Shown one piece after another: positions 34,256 to 45,171 of a stretch of DNA of 64,000 nucleotides. Position 1 is the first letter of the stretch. Each line of letters starts with the position of its first letter. Made by a program: the position numbers and the translations under genes. The stretch is from Halomonas sp. GD1P12 (GTDB lineage: Bacteria; Pseudomonadota; Gammaproteobacteria; Pseudomonadales; Halomonadaceae), in NCBI RefSeq assembly GCF_025725645.1, contig NZ_CP107007.1, forward strand, positions 3,348,001-3,412,000, in the 5' to 3' direction. The notes under the pieces were generated by a model that searched no databases, was not told the origin of the DNA, and was given only the letters and a program-made list of their open reading frames with translations.

Positions 34256-34733
34256 CCAGGCCTCCCCGCCGGTCGGCCTCAAGCTCCACGGCCAGGTGCG
34301 CCGCCGACAGAATTTCCAGGTGAGTACCGCAGCGGCATAGGTTGTGATCGAGCGAGGCCAGTATCTGTTCGTCGGAAGGGGTGGCGGTATGGTTAAGCAA
34401 CGAGCGAATACTAACGATCATACCGTTCAGACAATACCCGCACTGGGCGGCTTGGGCGTCGATAAAAGCCTGCTGCACCGGATCCAGGCGCTGATGTTCG
34501 GCAAGCCCTTCAAGCGTTGTGATCTCGAAGCCTTGCACCGCGGCTACCGTCAATACGCAGGCGCGCGCCGCGACGCCGTCGACCAGCACGCTGCACGCCC
34601 CGCACTCGCCGAGCCCACAGCCATACTTCGGCCCATTCAGCGCCAGGTCGTTGCGCAGAACGGCCAGCAACGGCGTATCCGGAGAAACGGCCAATGTATG
34701 GTGCTGGCCATTTACGTTTAACTTCAGCGTCAT
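34248..34733 (-). CDS. nicA: Nicotinate dehydrogenase [2Fe-2S] subunit NicA
   Basis: A 161-residue small subunit of the xanthine dehydrogenase type with two [2Fe-2S] clusters. The plant-type cluster ligands are in YGCGLGECGACSVLVDG and the later Cys of AARAC; the second cluster ligands are in QCGYCLNGM and CRCGTH. It is the first gene of the minus-strand nic unit and is divergent from nicC. It would carry electrons from the molybdenum site to the cytochromes of NicB in the 6-hydroxylation of nicotinate. Confidence 0.93.
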   Translation of the reverse strand: MTLKLNVNGQHHTLAVSPDTPLLAVLRNDLALNGPKYGCGLGECGACSVLVDGVAARACVLTVAAVQGFEITTLEGLAEHQRLDPVQQAFIDAQAAQCGYCLNGMIVSIRSLLNHTATPSDEQILASLDHNLCRCGTHLEILSAAHLAVELEADRRGGLDA

Positions 34734-37217
<2,484 letters not shown>

Positions 37218-37229
37218 GAGAGCGCTGCC

Positions 37230-37997
37230 ATGACTTCTGATAACAAGACCTACCGTATCGGCCAGATCGTGCCGAGCTCCAACATCACCATGGAGACGGA
37301 AATCCCTGCAATGCTGACCGCGCGTCAGTTGATCAGGCCGGAACGTTTCACGTTCCACTCCAGCCGTATGCGCATGAAAAACGTCAGCAAGGACGAGCTG
37401 GCCGCGATGGATGGCGAATCCGACCGCTGCGCACTGGAGCTTTCCGACGCCGCCGTAGACGTCATGGGGTACGCCTGTCTCGTGGCCATCATGTCCATGG
37501 GGCCGGGCTATCACCGCGAGTCTCAGAAACGCCTGCGCATCCGCACCCAGGAAAACGACAGCGATACGCCCATCGTAACCAGCGCCGGCGCGCTGGTCGA
37601 CGGCCTGCACGTGATGAAAGCCAAGCGTGTGGTGGTCGTGGCGCCCTACATGAAGCCGCTCACCGAGATGGTGGTGGACTACATTCGCCAGGAGAACATC
37701 GAGGTCGTCGACTATCGGGCGCTGGAAATTCCCAATAACCTGGACGTGGCGCGCCACGACCCGGCCAACCTGCCGGATATCGTGGCCAGTCTCGATCTGA
37801 CCGACATCGATGCCATCGTGCTATCGGCTTGTGTCCAGATGCCCTCGCTTGCGGCGGTGCCCAAGGTCGAGGCGCTGACCGGTAAGCCGGTGATCACCGC
37901 CGCTATCGCCACCACCTACGCCATGCTCAAGGCGCTGGATATCGAACCGATCGTGCCCGGCGCCGGGGCGCTGCTCTCGGGCGCTTATCAGGAGTAA
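37230..37997 (+). CDS. nicE: Maleate cis-trans isomerase NicE
   Basis: A 255-residue member of the Asp/Glu racemase-like maleate isomerase family. The two active-site cysteines are visible as Cys83 (GYACLVAIM) and Cys201 (LSACVQMP). The enzyme isomerises maleate to fumarate, the exit of the pathway into the TCA cycle. Length is normal. nicF begins six bases after the stop, with its ribosome-binding site overlapping the end of nicE. Confidence 0.94.
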   Translation: MTSDNKTYRIGQIVPSSNITMETEIPAMLTARQLIRPERFTFHSSRMRMKNVSKDELAAMDGESDRCALELSDAAVDVMGYACLVAIMSMGPGYHRESQKRLRIRTQENDSDTPIVTSAGALVDGLHVMKAKRVVVVAPYMKPLTEMVVDYIRQENIEVVDYRALEIPNNLDVARHDPANLPDIVASLDLTDIDAIVLSACVQMPSLAAVPKVEALTGKPVITAAIATTYAMLKALDIEPIVPGAGALLSGAYQE

Positions 37998-38002
37998 CGG
38001 TC

Positions 38003-38641
38003 ATGGCGACACAGGACAGCTCGGTTCAGGACAACTACCGGGGCGTATGGGACGGCCGGATTGGCTTCGGGCGGAAAGCAGCGCTGCTGGTGGTGGACTT
38101 CATGAAAGGCTACGTGCTGGAAGAGTCGCCGCTCTACGCTCCCGGGGTGGTCGAGGCCGTGGCCAATATGCCGGCGCTGCTCGACGCCGCCCGGCAAAGC
38201 GCCACCCCCATCCTCCACACCAACATTCTTTACCACGCCCCCGAGCAGATCGACGGTGGTGTCTGGGTGAAGAAATCACCGGTGATGCGCGCCATGGTGG
38301 CGGGCAATCCGTTTGCCGAGTTTTGCGACGAAGTGACGCCCGCGCCGACGGAGCCGGTCATCACCAAGCAGTACGCCAGCGCTTTCTTCGGCACCTCGCT
38401 TGCCTCGATGCTGGTGGCGATGGAGGTCGACACGATTATCGTCACCGGCTGCTCGACCAGCGGCTGCATTCGCGCCACTGCCGTTGACGGGCTGCAATAC
38501 GGCTTTCGCGTCATGGTCGTGCGCGACTGCGTGGGCGACCGCCACCCGGACCCACACGAGGCGAACCTGTTCGATATCGACAGCAAGTACGGCGACGTCA
38601 TCGATCGGCAAACGGCCATCGATCATCTCCAGAAACGCTGA
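38003..38641 (+). CDS. nicF: Maleamate amidohydrolase NicF
   Basis: A 212-residue cysteine hydrolase of the isochorismatase family. The nucleophile is Cys150 in VTGCSTSGCIRA; the catalytic Asp is in LLVVDFMKGY (near residue 30) and the Lys in ITKQYASAFFGT. NicF hydrolyses maleamate to maleate and ammonia. AGGAG lies 8 bases before the ATG. It closes nicCDEF and is followed by a stem-loop before the TTT genes. Confidence 0.93.
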   Translation: MATQDSSVQDNYRGVWDGRIGFGRKAALLVVDFMKGYVLEESPLYAPGVVEAVANMPALLDAARQSATPILHTNILYHAPEQIDGGVWVKKSPVMRAMVAGNPFAEFCDEVTPAPTEPVITKQYASAFFGTSLASMLVAMEVDTIIVTGCSTSGCIRATAVDGLQYGFRVMVVRDCVGDRHPDPHEANLFDIDSKYGDVIDRQTAIDHLQKR

Positions 38642-38644
38642 CCA

Positions 38645-38678
38645 AAACGCCCGAGAGACCGCTATTTTTCGGGCGTTT
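38645..38678 (+). other. Stem-loop between nicF and the TTT genes
   Basis: AAACGCCCGA and TCGGGCGTTT form a 10-base-pair stem over a 14-base loop. Only three T residues follow the outer G+C pairs, so termination would be partial at best. It may uncouple transporter expression from nicCDEF. Confidence 0.65.
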
Positions 38679-38802
38679 CCGACCAACGACTCATTATTCA
38701 CCACTTAAAAAAAGGAGCCCCCTCAACGCACGCCTTCACTCACCAACAACCACAACAAACGCTTCGCGTTGATCCCCCCTGACCCCTTGATAGGTAACCG
38801 AC

Positions 38803-39771
38803 ATGACCTTTCGCCGCTTGATCGTAGCTTCCACCCTGGGCCTGGCCCTGAGCTCCAGCATCCTGGCCGATGAATTTCCCGACCGCGCCCTCACTCTCGT
38901 CGTGCCTTGGCCCGCTGGCGGTGCGTATGACCTAGCCGCACGCCTGATGGCCGACCACGCTAGCCGCGTGCTTTCCGTGCCCGTGGTGGTGCAAAACGTA
39001 ACCGGCGCCGCCGGCTCTACCGGGGTTCGCCACGTGGCCGAGTCCGCCGCCGATGGCTACACCCTGGGGATGATGGGCACCCATGCCATTGCCCAGAGTT
39101 ACATGAACCCTAATGCGACGCCCCTGGACGAACTCGATCCGCTGGTCTTCATCGGCCCGGAACCCGCTGCCCTTGCGGTAGGAAGTGGCACTGGCATCGA
39201 GGACCTGGACGCCTACCTCGACATGCTCGAAGGCGCGCCGGGTGCGATCATCAACGGCAACGATTCCCCCGGCGGCTTCTCCTTTATCGCGGCCAGCATG
39301 CTCGAGGCGCAGTTCGACGTCGAACTGACCAAGATCCCTTATCAGGGCTACGCACCGACGCTTTCGGCGCTGCTTTCTGGTGAGGTGATGTCGGCACTTT
39401 TACCGATACCGCTGCTCGCTGACCAGCACGAGTCGGGTCAGCTCAAACTGCTGGGGGTCGCCGCCACCGAACGCCATCCCTTCGCCCCGGACATCCCTAC
39501 CTTCCAGGAGCAGGGCTACGACTTCACGGCGGAGGACTTCTTCATGCTGTACCTGCCTCAAGATGTCTCGGATGAGCGCCGTGACGCCTTGGCTTCAGCC
39601 TTCTACACGCTGCTCGAGGATGACGATTTTCAAACAGCAGCCAGCGATGTGGGCCTGGTGATTGCTCCCAAGGACCGAGAGGCCACGAATCGCTACCTTA
39701 GTGACCGCGCCGACGAGGTCTACGGTATTCTCGAAGCCGCCGGGTTGGTGGATGCCGAGCTGACGCGCTAA
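38803..39771 (+). CDS. TTT periplasmic solute receptor TctC/Bug family (copy 3, nic cluster)
   Basis: A 322-residue Bug receptor with a signal peptide ending near SSSILA-DE (residue 22). The ligand-loop region TLVVPWPAGGAYDLAARLMA and NDSPGGFSFIAASMLEA are typical. At least one Bordetella Bug receptor (Bug27) has been reported to bind nicotinate-type ligands. Together with the position inside the nic cluster, that makes nicotinate or a pathway acid such as maleate the likely ligand (inference). It starts a tctC-tctB-tctA set 161 bases after nicF. Confidence 0.9.
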   Translation: MTFRRLIVASTLGLALSSSILADEFPDRALTLVVPWPAGGAYDLAARLMADHASRVLSVPVVVQNVTGAAGSTGVRHVAESAADGYTLGMMGTHAIAQSYMNPNATPLDELDPLVFIGPEPAALAVGSGTGIEDLDAYLDMLEGAPGAIINGNDSPGGFSFIAASMLEAQFDVELTKIPYQGYAPTLSALLSGEVMSALLPIPLLADQHESGQLKLLGVAATERHPFAPDIPTFQEQGYDFTAEDFFMLYLPQDVSDERRDALASAFYTLLEDDDFQTAASDVGLVIAPKDREATNRYLSDRADEVYGILEAAGLVDAELTR

Positions 39772-39812
39772 GCACGCAAACTCTGGTTCGTCTTGTCTTG
39801 GGAGATAACACC

Positions 39813-40328
39813 ATGCGTTCGTTTGCCTCTCGTATCGATCGCGTTGCACGGCGCGACCTGGCCTGCGGGCTCTTGTTCAGCACCGTCGCCCTGGCCGGTT
39901 TTTTCGACCTTTATACCAACCCGCAGTTGCTGGATAGCCTGGGCCGAGGCCCCGACCCGGGGCCGGCGCTTTTACCACTGGTCATACTGAGCCTAATTAT
40001 GTTCGGCGGCGTGCTGCTGTTGCTCAAGGGTATGGCCGGCTGGGCGTCGAAACGCCGTTCACCTGCCGAGCGGCAAACGCCAGACGCCGCGTTCAGCCGC
40101 CACGCCCATGCCGCGGCGCTACTCGCCTCGCTGCTGGTATTGCCAAGCGTCGAGAGTTGGCTGGGCTTCATGGTAGCCGCCTGGCTGTTTGCCGCGCCGT
40201 GGCTGGTCTGGCTCGAGTATCGCCGCCATGCAAAGCGCCGCGCTCTACTGGTGGGTATCACCATGGCCGCGATGCTCGCGCTTTCGCTGCACCTTATCTT
40301 CATCACACTGCTCGGGGTGGCGCTATGA
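39813..40328 (+). CDS. Tripartite tricarboxylate transporter, small permease TctB (copy 3)
   Basis: A 171-residue protein with four hydrophobic segments, identified as TctB by size, topology and position. GGGAG lies 8 bases before the ATG at 39813; an in-frame TTG at 39798 overlaps that site and is not preferred. It has little recognisable similarity to the other two TctB proteins of this window beyond topology, as is usual for this subunit. Confidence 0.86.
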   Translation: MRSFASRIDRVARRDLACGLLFSTVALAGFFDLYTNPQLLDSLGRGPDPGPALLPLVILSLIMFGGVLLLLKGMAGWASKRRSPAERQTPDAAFSRHAHAAALLASLLVLPSVESWLGFMVAAWLFAAPWLVWLEYRRHAKRRALLVGITMAAMLALSLHLIFITLLGVAL

Positions 40329-40349
40329 TGCCCAAGCCAGGAGACGATT

Positions 40350-41867
40350 ATGCTGATCGATAGTTTCTTCACGGCGCTATTGACGACGCTGCTATCCCCT
40401 TGGGGGTTGACGCTGGCGGTGCTGGGCACCCTGCTGGGCATCGTGCTTGGTGCGCTGCCCGGGGTAAGCTCTACCATGGCGCTGGCCATTTTATTGCCAT
40501 TAAGCTTTGGCATGGACCCAGCATTTGCCATTCTGTTTTTGCTCTGTGTCTTCGTTGCCAGTGTCTATGGCGGCTCGATCTCGGCCATTTTGATCAATAT
40601 TCCCGGCACGCCCGGCGCCATCGTTACCCAGTTGGACGGGCATCCGCTGGCGCGCGCAGGCCGGGCCAAGGAAGCTCTGGTCTATGCACTGGTGGCCTCC
40701 TCCATTGGCGGGGTCGTTGGTTTGGTGCTTTTGGTGCTCATCGCACCGCTGCTTGCCTCGATCGCCATGAGCTTTAGAAGCCCGGAGTTTACGGCGATCG
40801 CGGTATTCGGTCTGGTGCTTTTAGCTTACGCTTCGCCAGGTTCGACGGTGCGCGGACTTTTGGTCGGTGCCATCGGACTCTTATGTGGCATGGTCGGCTT
40901 TGACGCCTTAACGGACGTATCGCGCTTCACCTTCGACACGCGCGGCCTGCAAGGCGGCATCGAGCTGGTGCCGCTGTGCGTGGGGCTATTTGGTCTTGCC
41001 GAGGTGCTCAGGCACTTGCACGGAACTCACCGCCCCACCCCGGAGGTCGACGCAAGCGCCACGGCCATGCCGCTGCCCGGAATTGGCCAGATCGCCAAGC
41101 GCTGGGCATCGATGCTGCGCGGCTCGTTGATTGGCGCGCTGGTCGGCGCCGTTCCCGCTGCCGGCTCGGCGATTGCGGTGGCCATCGCCTATGCCCAGGA
41201 AATACGCTTTTCCAAACACCCGGAGCGCTTTGGCCATGGCGCCATCGAAGGTGTGGTGGCGCCCGAAGCCGCCAATAGCTCGAGCATCGGCGGTACATTG
41301 ATCCCCATGATAACCCTGGGCGTACCGGGGGACGCGATCACGGCGGTGTTGATGGGGTCACTGCTGATCCATGGCCTGCGCCCGGGGCCGATGCTGTTTG
41401 CCAACAACCCGGAGTTCGTCTCGAGCCTTTACGCCGGATTCTTTATCGCGCTGCTGCTCACACTGGTCATCGGCCTTTTGCTGATGCGCTGGCTGCCTTG
41501 GGTGCTGCGCATTCCTTCTCATACGCTGCTCATCGGCATCGCGTTACTCTGTGTGGTGGGATCCTATGCGATTCGCAGCAGCATGGCGGACGTCTACATC
41601 ATGCTGGCATTCGGCGCGGTGGGGTACGTGCTGTATCTGTTATCCCTGCCTGCCGCGCCGCTGGCGTTCGGTTTGATTCTCGGGCCTTTACTCGAGGAGA
41701 ACCTGCGTCGCAGTTTGCTGCTGGGACGGGGCTCCTGGGAGGTGTTTCTACACAGCCCGATCGCACTGGGCCTGATCGGCCTATCGATTCTGGCCATCGC
41801 CTTGCCGCTACTGGCCCCGCTTTGGGTGCGCCTTGGCAAGGATATCAAGCGCGCGAAGCTACCGTGA
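40350..41867 (+). CDS. Tripartite tricarboxylate transporter, large permease TctA (copy 3)
   Basis: A 505-residue polytopic protein with the TctA signatures GALPGVSSTMALAILLPLSF, LINIPGTPGAIVTQLDGHPLA and LIPMITLGVPGDAITAVLMG. GGAG precedes the ATG, 21 bases after tctB. It ends 32 bases from the convergent nicR. With the sodium symporter of the nicAB unit it gives the nic cluster two unrelated candidate uptake systems. Confidence 0.93.
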   Translation: MLIDSFFTALLTTLLSPWGLTLAVLGTLLGIVLGALPGVSSTMALAILLPLSFGMDPAFAILFLLCVFVASVYGGSISAILINIPGTPGAIVTQLDGHPLARAGRAKEALVYALVASSIGGVVGLVLLVLIAPLLASIAMSFRSPEFTAIAVFGLVLLAYASPGSTVRGLLVGAIGLLCGMVGFDALTDVSRFTFDTRGLQGGIELVPLCVGLFGLAEVLRHLHGTHRPTPEVDASATAMPLPGIGQIAKRWASMLRGSLIGALVGAVPAAGSAIAVAIAYAQEIRFSKHPERFGHGAIEGVVAPEAANSSSIGGTLIPMITLGVPGDAITAVLMGSLLIHGLRPGPMLFANNPEFVSSLYAGFFIALLLTLVIGLLLMRWLPWVLRIPSHTLLIGIALLCVVGSYAIRSSMADVYIMLAFGAVGYVLYLLSLPAAPLAFGLILGPLLEENLRRSLLLGRGSWEVFLHSPIALGLIGLSILAIALPLLAPLWVRLGKDIKRAKLP

Positions 41868-41899
41868 CGCAGTGCGGTGCGGACAGGCAAAGCGCGGTC

Positions 41900-42388
41900 T
41901 TAGGGCAGCGTATCGGCATTCATTTTTTCCAGCAGGTGCATCAGCGCGATACGCTCGGCCGGGTTGAGGTTCGCCATGGTGGCGTCGCTGGTCTCTTTGG
42001 CCTTGGGCACCATCGCTTCCACCAGCTCCTCACCCGCCTCGCTAATCACGACCATCACCTTGCGCTGATCAGAAGGATCCGTGCTCAAGCTCACCCAGCC
42101 ACGTGCCTTGAGCCGTTTGATCACGCCTCGAATGGTCGCGGGATCGATGGCCGTCGCATTGACGATATCGGTCAAGGAGCTAGGACCGCGCTCCATGACC
42201 GTACATAGCGTCACGAACTGAATGGCGGTGAGCTGCTTATCGGTGGTATGACGCTGAAAGATCGCAATGTGGCGCTGATACGCCTTGCGCAATAAATGTC
42301 CGACCTGCTCGGAGAAGTCGTATCCCTGTTGCGATGGCGTGGCATGGTCGTGGTGTGTGCCATCGTGCGCTGAACGATCCGATGTCAT
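41900..42388 (-). CDS. nicR: MarR-family transcriptional regulator NicR
   Basis: A 162-residue MarR protein. The winged helix-turn-helix spans about residues 60-125 (SSLTDIVNATAIDPATIRGVIKRL, with the wing DPSDQRKVMVV). A His/Asp-rich N-terminal tail precedes it. NicR (BpsR in Bordetella) represses nic genes and is relieved by a pathway intermediate. Its position between the TTT genes and the molybdenum-subunit gene, divergent from the latter, supports the assignment. GGGAG lies 6 bases before the ATG. The TetR regulator NicS of P. putida has no counterpart here. Confidence 0.85.
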   Translation of the reverse strand: MTSDRSAHDGTHHDHATPSQQGYDFSEQVGHLLRKAYQRHIAIFQRHTTDKQLTAIQFVTLCTVMERGPSSLTDIVNATAIDPATIRGVIKRLKARGWVSLSTDPSDQRKVMVVISEAGEELVEAMVPKAKETSDATMANLNPAERIALMHLLEKMNADTLP

Positions 42389-42512
42389 TCAAACTCCCTG
42401 GAGTAAACGTTGATTTTTAAACGATGTGAAAAGTAAGCGGTGGCACTGAAAAGCCGGGGCTTATAAAGAAAATTCTTTTCACGCAAGGCAAACATACGAC
42501 ATATGCCAACTA

Positions 42513-42534
42513 TTTATGGTGTGTACATTATAAT
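42513..42534 (+). promoter_or_regulatory. Candidate NicR operator overlapping a -10 box
   Basis: ATGGTGTGTACATTATAAT ends in a perfect TATAAT (42529-42534) and shares ATGGTGTRTACRTTAT with the nicC upstream region. The -35 is poor. The site lies between the divergent nicR and molybdenum-subunit genes and could control both. Confidence 0.6.
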
Positions 42535-42615
42535 TTCCTATTAAATGCAAGCAACCCTTGATCCCCAGCCGAGCATTTCATCAAGGTTCTCAATAATGGT
42601 TTTAACGGCGTTTCA

Positions 42616-44904
42616 ATGACAATAACGCGGGAGGCTCCCTTGAGCAGCAACGACCACAGTGGCGTTCATTACGACCGTCAAGCACTCTTGAACGATAATG
42701 ACCTGCTCATCGTTTATCGAGACGCGCTGCCCTCGCCCATACCGGCGCCCGGCCAACCAGGTACCCACTCGGATTTCGTACCGACCGAGCCGGAGCTCTT
42801 CATCGCCATCCTGGCCGATGGTCGCGTGCTGGCGTTCAACGGGCATGTGGATCTAGGCACGGGGATTCGCACCGCACTGGCCCAAATCGTCGCCGAGGAG
42901 CTCGGTACGCCACTCAACGCGGTCACCATGGTGCTGGGCAACCCTTTTGAAGTGCCCAATCAGGGCCCAACGCTTGCCAGCGCCACCATCCAGATCACCG
43001 CCGAACCCTTGCGCCGTGCCGCCGCTCAAGCGCGCGAACACCTGCTGGATCTTGCAACGCGGTATTTCGGTGTCGAACGTGCACTTTTGGTCTGCCGCGA
43101 TGGTTGCATTACGACTGAAGGAGGTGCCTTGCCAGCAGTAGCGTATGCCACACTGCTCGAAGGCGCCCGCCACGCCTTGAAACTCGATATCAACGCGCCG
43201 TTGAAATCCGCCGATACCTATCAACTGGTGGGTCACTCCTGCGCCCGTGTGGACATTCCCGGCAAAGCCACCGGGGCGCTGACCTTTGTACATGATGTGC
43301 GTGTGCCCGACATGCTGCATGGGCGGGTGATACGGCCACCCTACGCGGGCCATGACCGCGGGGCCTTCGTGGGCACTTCGCTAATCTCCGTCGACGTTGC
43401 CTCGGTCAAGCTCATGCCCGGCGTCATCGAGGTCGTCGTGATCGGCGATTTCGTTGGCGTGGTGGCTGAGCGCGAAGAGCAGGCAGCCAGGGCCGCCCGC
43501 CGGCTCAAGGTGACCTGGCGCACGCCCGAGTCGTTACCCGACCTGGAGAATGTCGAGCAGGCACTTGTCGGGCTCAAGGCCACCCGGCGCGTACTGCTCG
43601 AAGAAGGCGAGGTAGACGCGGCGCTAAACACGGCAACGCATCGCGTGCAGCGCCGTTATCTCTGGCCCTTTCAGCTTCACGGCTCGATCGGCCCATCGTG
43701 TTCGGTGGCCGATTACCGTGAGGGCAAAATCGAAGTCTGGTCCGGCACCCAGAACCCGCACAGCCTGCGCGCGGATCTGTCGCGCCTAATGGGTTTGGAC
43801 GAAGGCGTCATCACCGTGACCCGCATGGAGGCGTCGGGCTGCTACGGGCGCAACTGCGCCGACGATGTGGGCGCCGACGCAGCGCTCCTTTCCCGGGCCG
43901 TCGGCAAGCCGGTGCGCGTTCAGCTCACACGCGAACAGGAGCATCTATGGGAACCCAAGGGCGCGGCTCAATGCATGGAGGTCGATACCGGCATCAATGA
44001 CTACGGCGAACTTGAAGGCTATCGGTTCGTTACCCGCTATCCTTCCAATAACGCGCCGACGCTGGCGCTTTTGCTGACGGGCACCCAAGCGCCGAGCGAC
44101 GTACCGTTTCAAATGGGCGATCGTACCTCGGTTCCCCCGTACCGCTACCGCCATCGCTATATCGCCTCTGACGACGTGCCTACACTGGTACGCGCCTCCT
44201 GGTTACGAGGCGTCTCCGCCATGCCCAACGCCTTCGCCCACGAAAGCGCCATCGATGAATTGGCCTACAAAGCGGGCGAAGATCCGGTGACCTTTCGAGT
44301 ACGCCACTTGAACGATCCAAGAGCGGTGGAGCTAGTGAGCGCTCTGGCCGAGCGCGCGCATTGGGATGCTCGACCGGCATTCAGCACGCCGCGCTCGAAC
44401 GACGGCTGGCACTACGGCCGGGGTTTCGCCTACGCCCAGTATGTGCACAGCAAGTTTCCGGGATTTGGAGCAGCACTCGCTGCCTGGGTCGTCGAACTCA
44501 AGGTTCACCCTGCTAGCGGTCGTATCGTCATCGAGCGCTTGTACGTCGCCCAAGACGCTGGGCTGATAGTGAATCCGGCGGGAGTACGTCATCAGGTACA
44601 AGGCAACATCATTCAAACGCTCAGCCGCACCCTCAAGGAGTACGTTTCTTTCGAGCAAGGCATGCCGGTCAATCGTGAATGGGGAAGCTACCCCATTTTG
44701 CGCTTTTCAGAGTTACCCGACATACAGCTTTTGATGATTGAGCAGCCCCACCAGCCGCCGCTCGGAGTGGGCGAGTCTACATCGCTGCCCGGCGCTCCGG
44801 CGATTGCCAACGCGCTGTTTGACGCAACCGGTGTTCGTTTTACTCGCCCGCCCTTCACCGCCGAGTCGGTTAGAAGGCTTCTTAAAGAGCCGATTACGGT
44901 ATAA
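42616..44904 (+). CDS. Stand-alone molybdopterin subunit, probable catalytic subunit of nicotinate dehydrogenase
   Basis: A 762-residue protein of the xanthine dehydrogenase/IorB/NicB type, without cytochrome domains. It has the N-terminal molybdopterin segment (FNGHVDLGTGIRTALAQIV near residue 78; NQGPTLASATIQ near 117) and the catalytic GVGES (Glu720). Both are missing from the cytochrome-fused NicB at 31325-34255. The C-terminal ANALFDATGVRF is shared by the two. It probably forms the active site with NicA, with electrons leaving through the NicB cytochromes. Start choice: ATG at 42616 has no ribosome-binding site, whereas TTG at 42640 has GGGAGG five bases upstream. A different N-heterocycle substrate cannot be excluded. 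Confidence 0.82.
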   Translation: MTITREAPLSSNDHSGVHYDRQALLNDNDLLIVYRDALPSPIPAPGQPGTHSDFVPTEPELFIAILADGRVLAFNGHVDLGTGIRTALAQIVAEELGTPLNAVTMVLGNPFEVPNQGPTLASATIQITAEPLRRAAAQAREHLLDLATRYFGVERALLVCRDGCITTEGGALPAVAYATLLEGARHALKLDINAPLKSADTYQLVGHSCARVDIPGKATGALTFVHDVRVPDMLHGRVIRPPYAGHDRGAFVGTSLISVDVASVKLMPGVIEVVVIGDFVGVVAEREEQAARAARRLKVTWRTPESLPDLENVEQALVGLKATRRVLLEEGEVDAALNTATHRVQRRYLWPFQLHGSIGPSCSVADYREGKIEVWSGTQNPHSLRADLSRLMGLDEGVITVTRMEASGCYGRNCADDVGADAALLSRAVGKPVRVQLTREQEHLWEPKGAAQCMEVDTGINDYGELEGYRFVTRYPSNNAPTLALLLTGTQAPSDVPFQMGDRTSVPPYRYRHRYIASDDVPTLVRASWLRGVSAMPNAFAHESAIDELAYKAGEDPVTFRVRHLNDPRAVELVSALAERAHWDARPAFSTPRSNDGWHYGRGFAYAQYVHSKFPGFGAALAAWVVELKVHPASGRIVIERLYVAQDAGLIVNPAGVRHQVQGNIIQTLSRTLKEYVSFEQGMPVNREWGSYPILRFSELPDIQLLMIEQPHQPPLGVGESTSLPGAPAIANALFDATGVRFTRPPFTAESVRRLLKEPITV

Positions 44905-45063
44905 ACCATATCGGCACGATCGATGAACAAGGAAGGCGGTGTTATGAGAGTAGATGTACCGACGGTTGGATCGAGTCCACTGTCTCCAGCGCCAATATAC
45001 TTTTAAGCCAAAAAACAACAACGATCTTTAAACGAAAATAAAGCAAGATGCCGACCTTTTAGC

Positions 45064-45090
45064 TCAAGTTACCCACGGATCCGCCGTTAT
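45064..45090 (+). promoter_or_regulatory. Candidate sigma28 (FliA) promoter of chemoreceptor 1
   Basis: TCAAGTTA, 11 bases, then GCCGTTAT fits the flagellar/chemotaxis consensus TAAAGTTT-N11-GCCGATAA with exact spacing. It lies about 80 bases before the chemoreceptor ATG at 45172. Confidence 0.65.
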
Positions 45091-45171
45091 CAGTTAAGTA
45101 AAAACACTAACAATGTATCTATGCTCGCGCCGGCTCGGCGGCGCCCGACTTTTTTTCTACTGGGGATATCA

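Noticed and set aside
45121..45171. Longer N-terminus of chemoreceptor 1 from ATG 45121
   Set aside because: The extra residues ([17 protein letters not shown]) have no counterpart in the paralogue, and ATG 45172 has a good ribosome-binding site.
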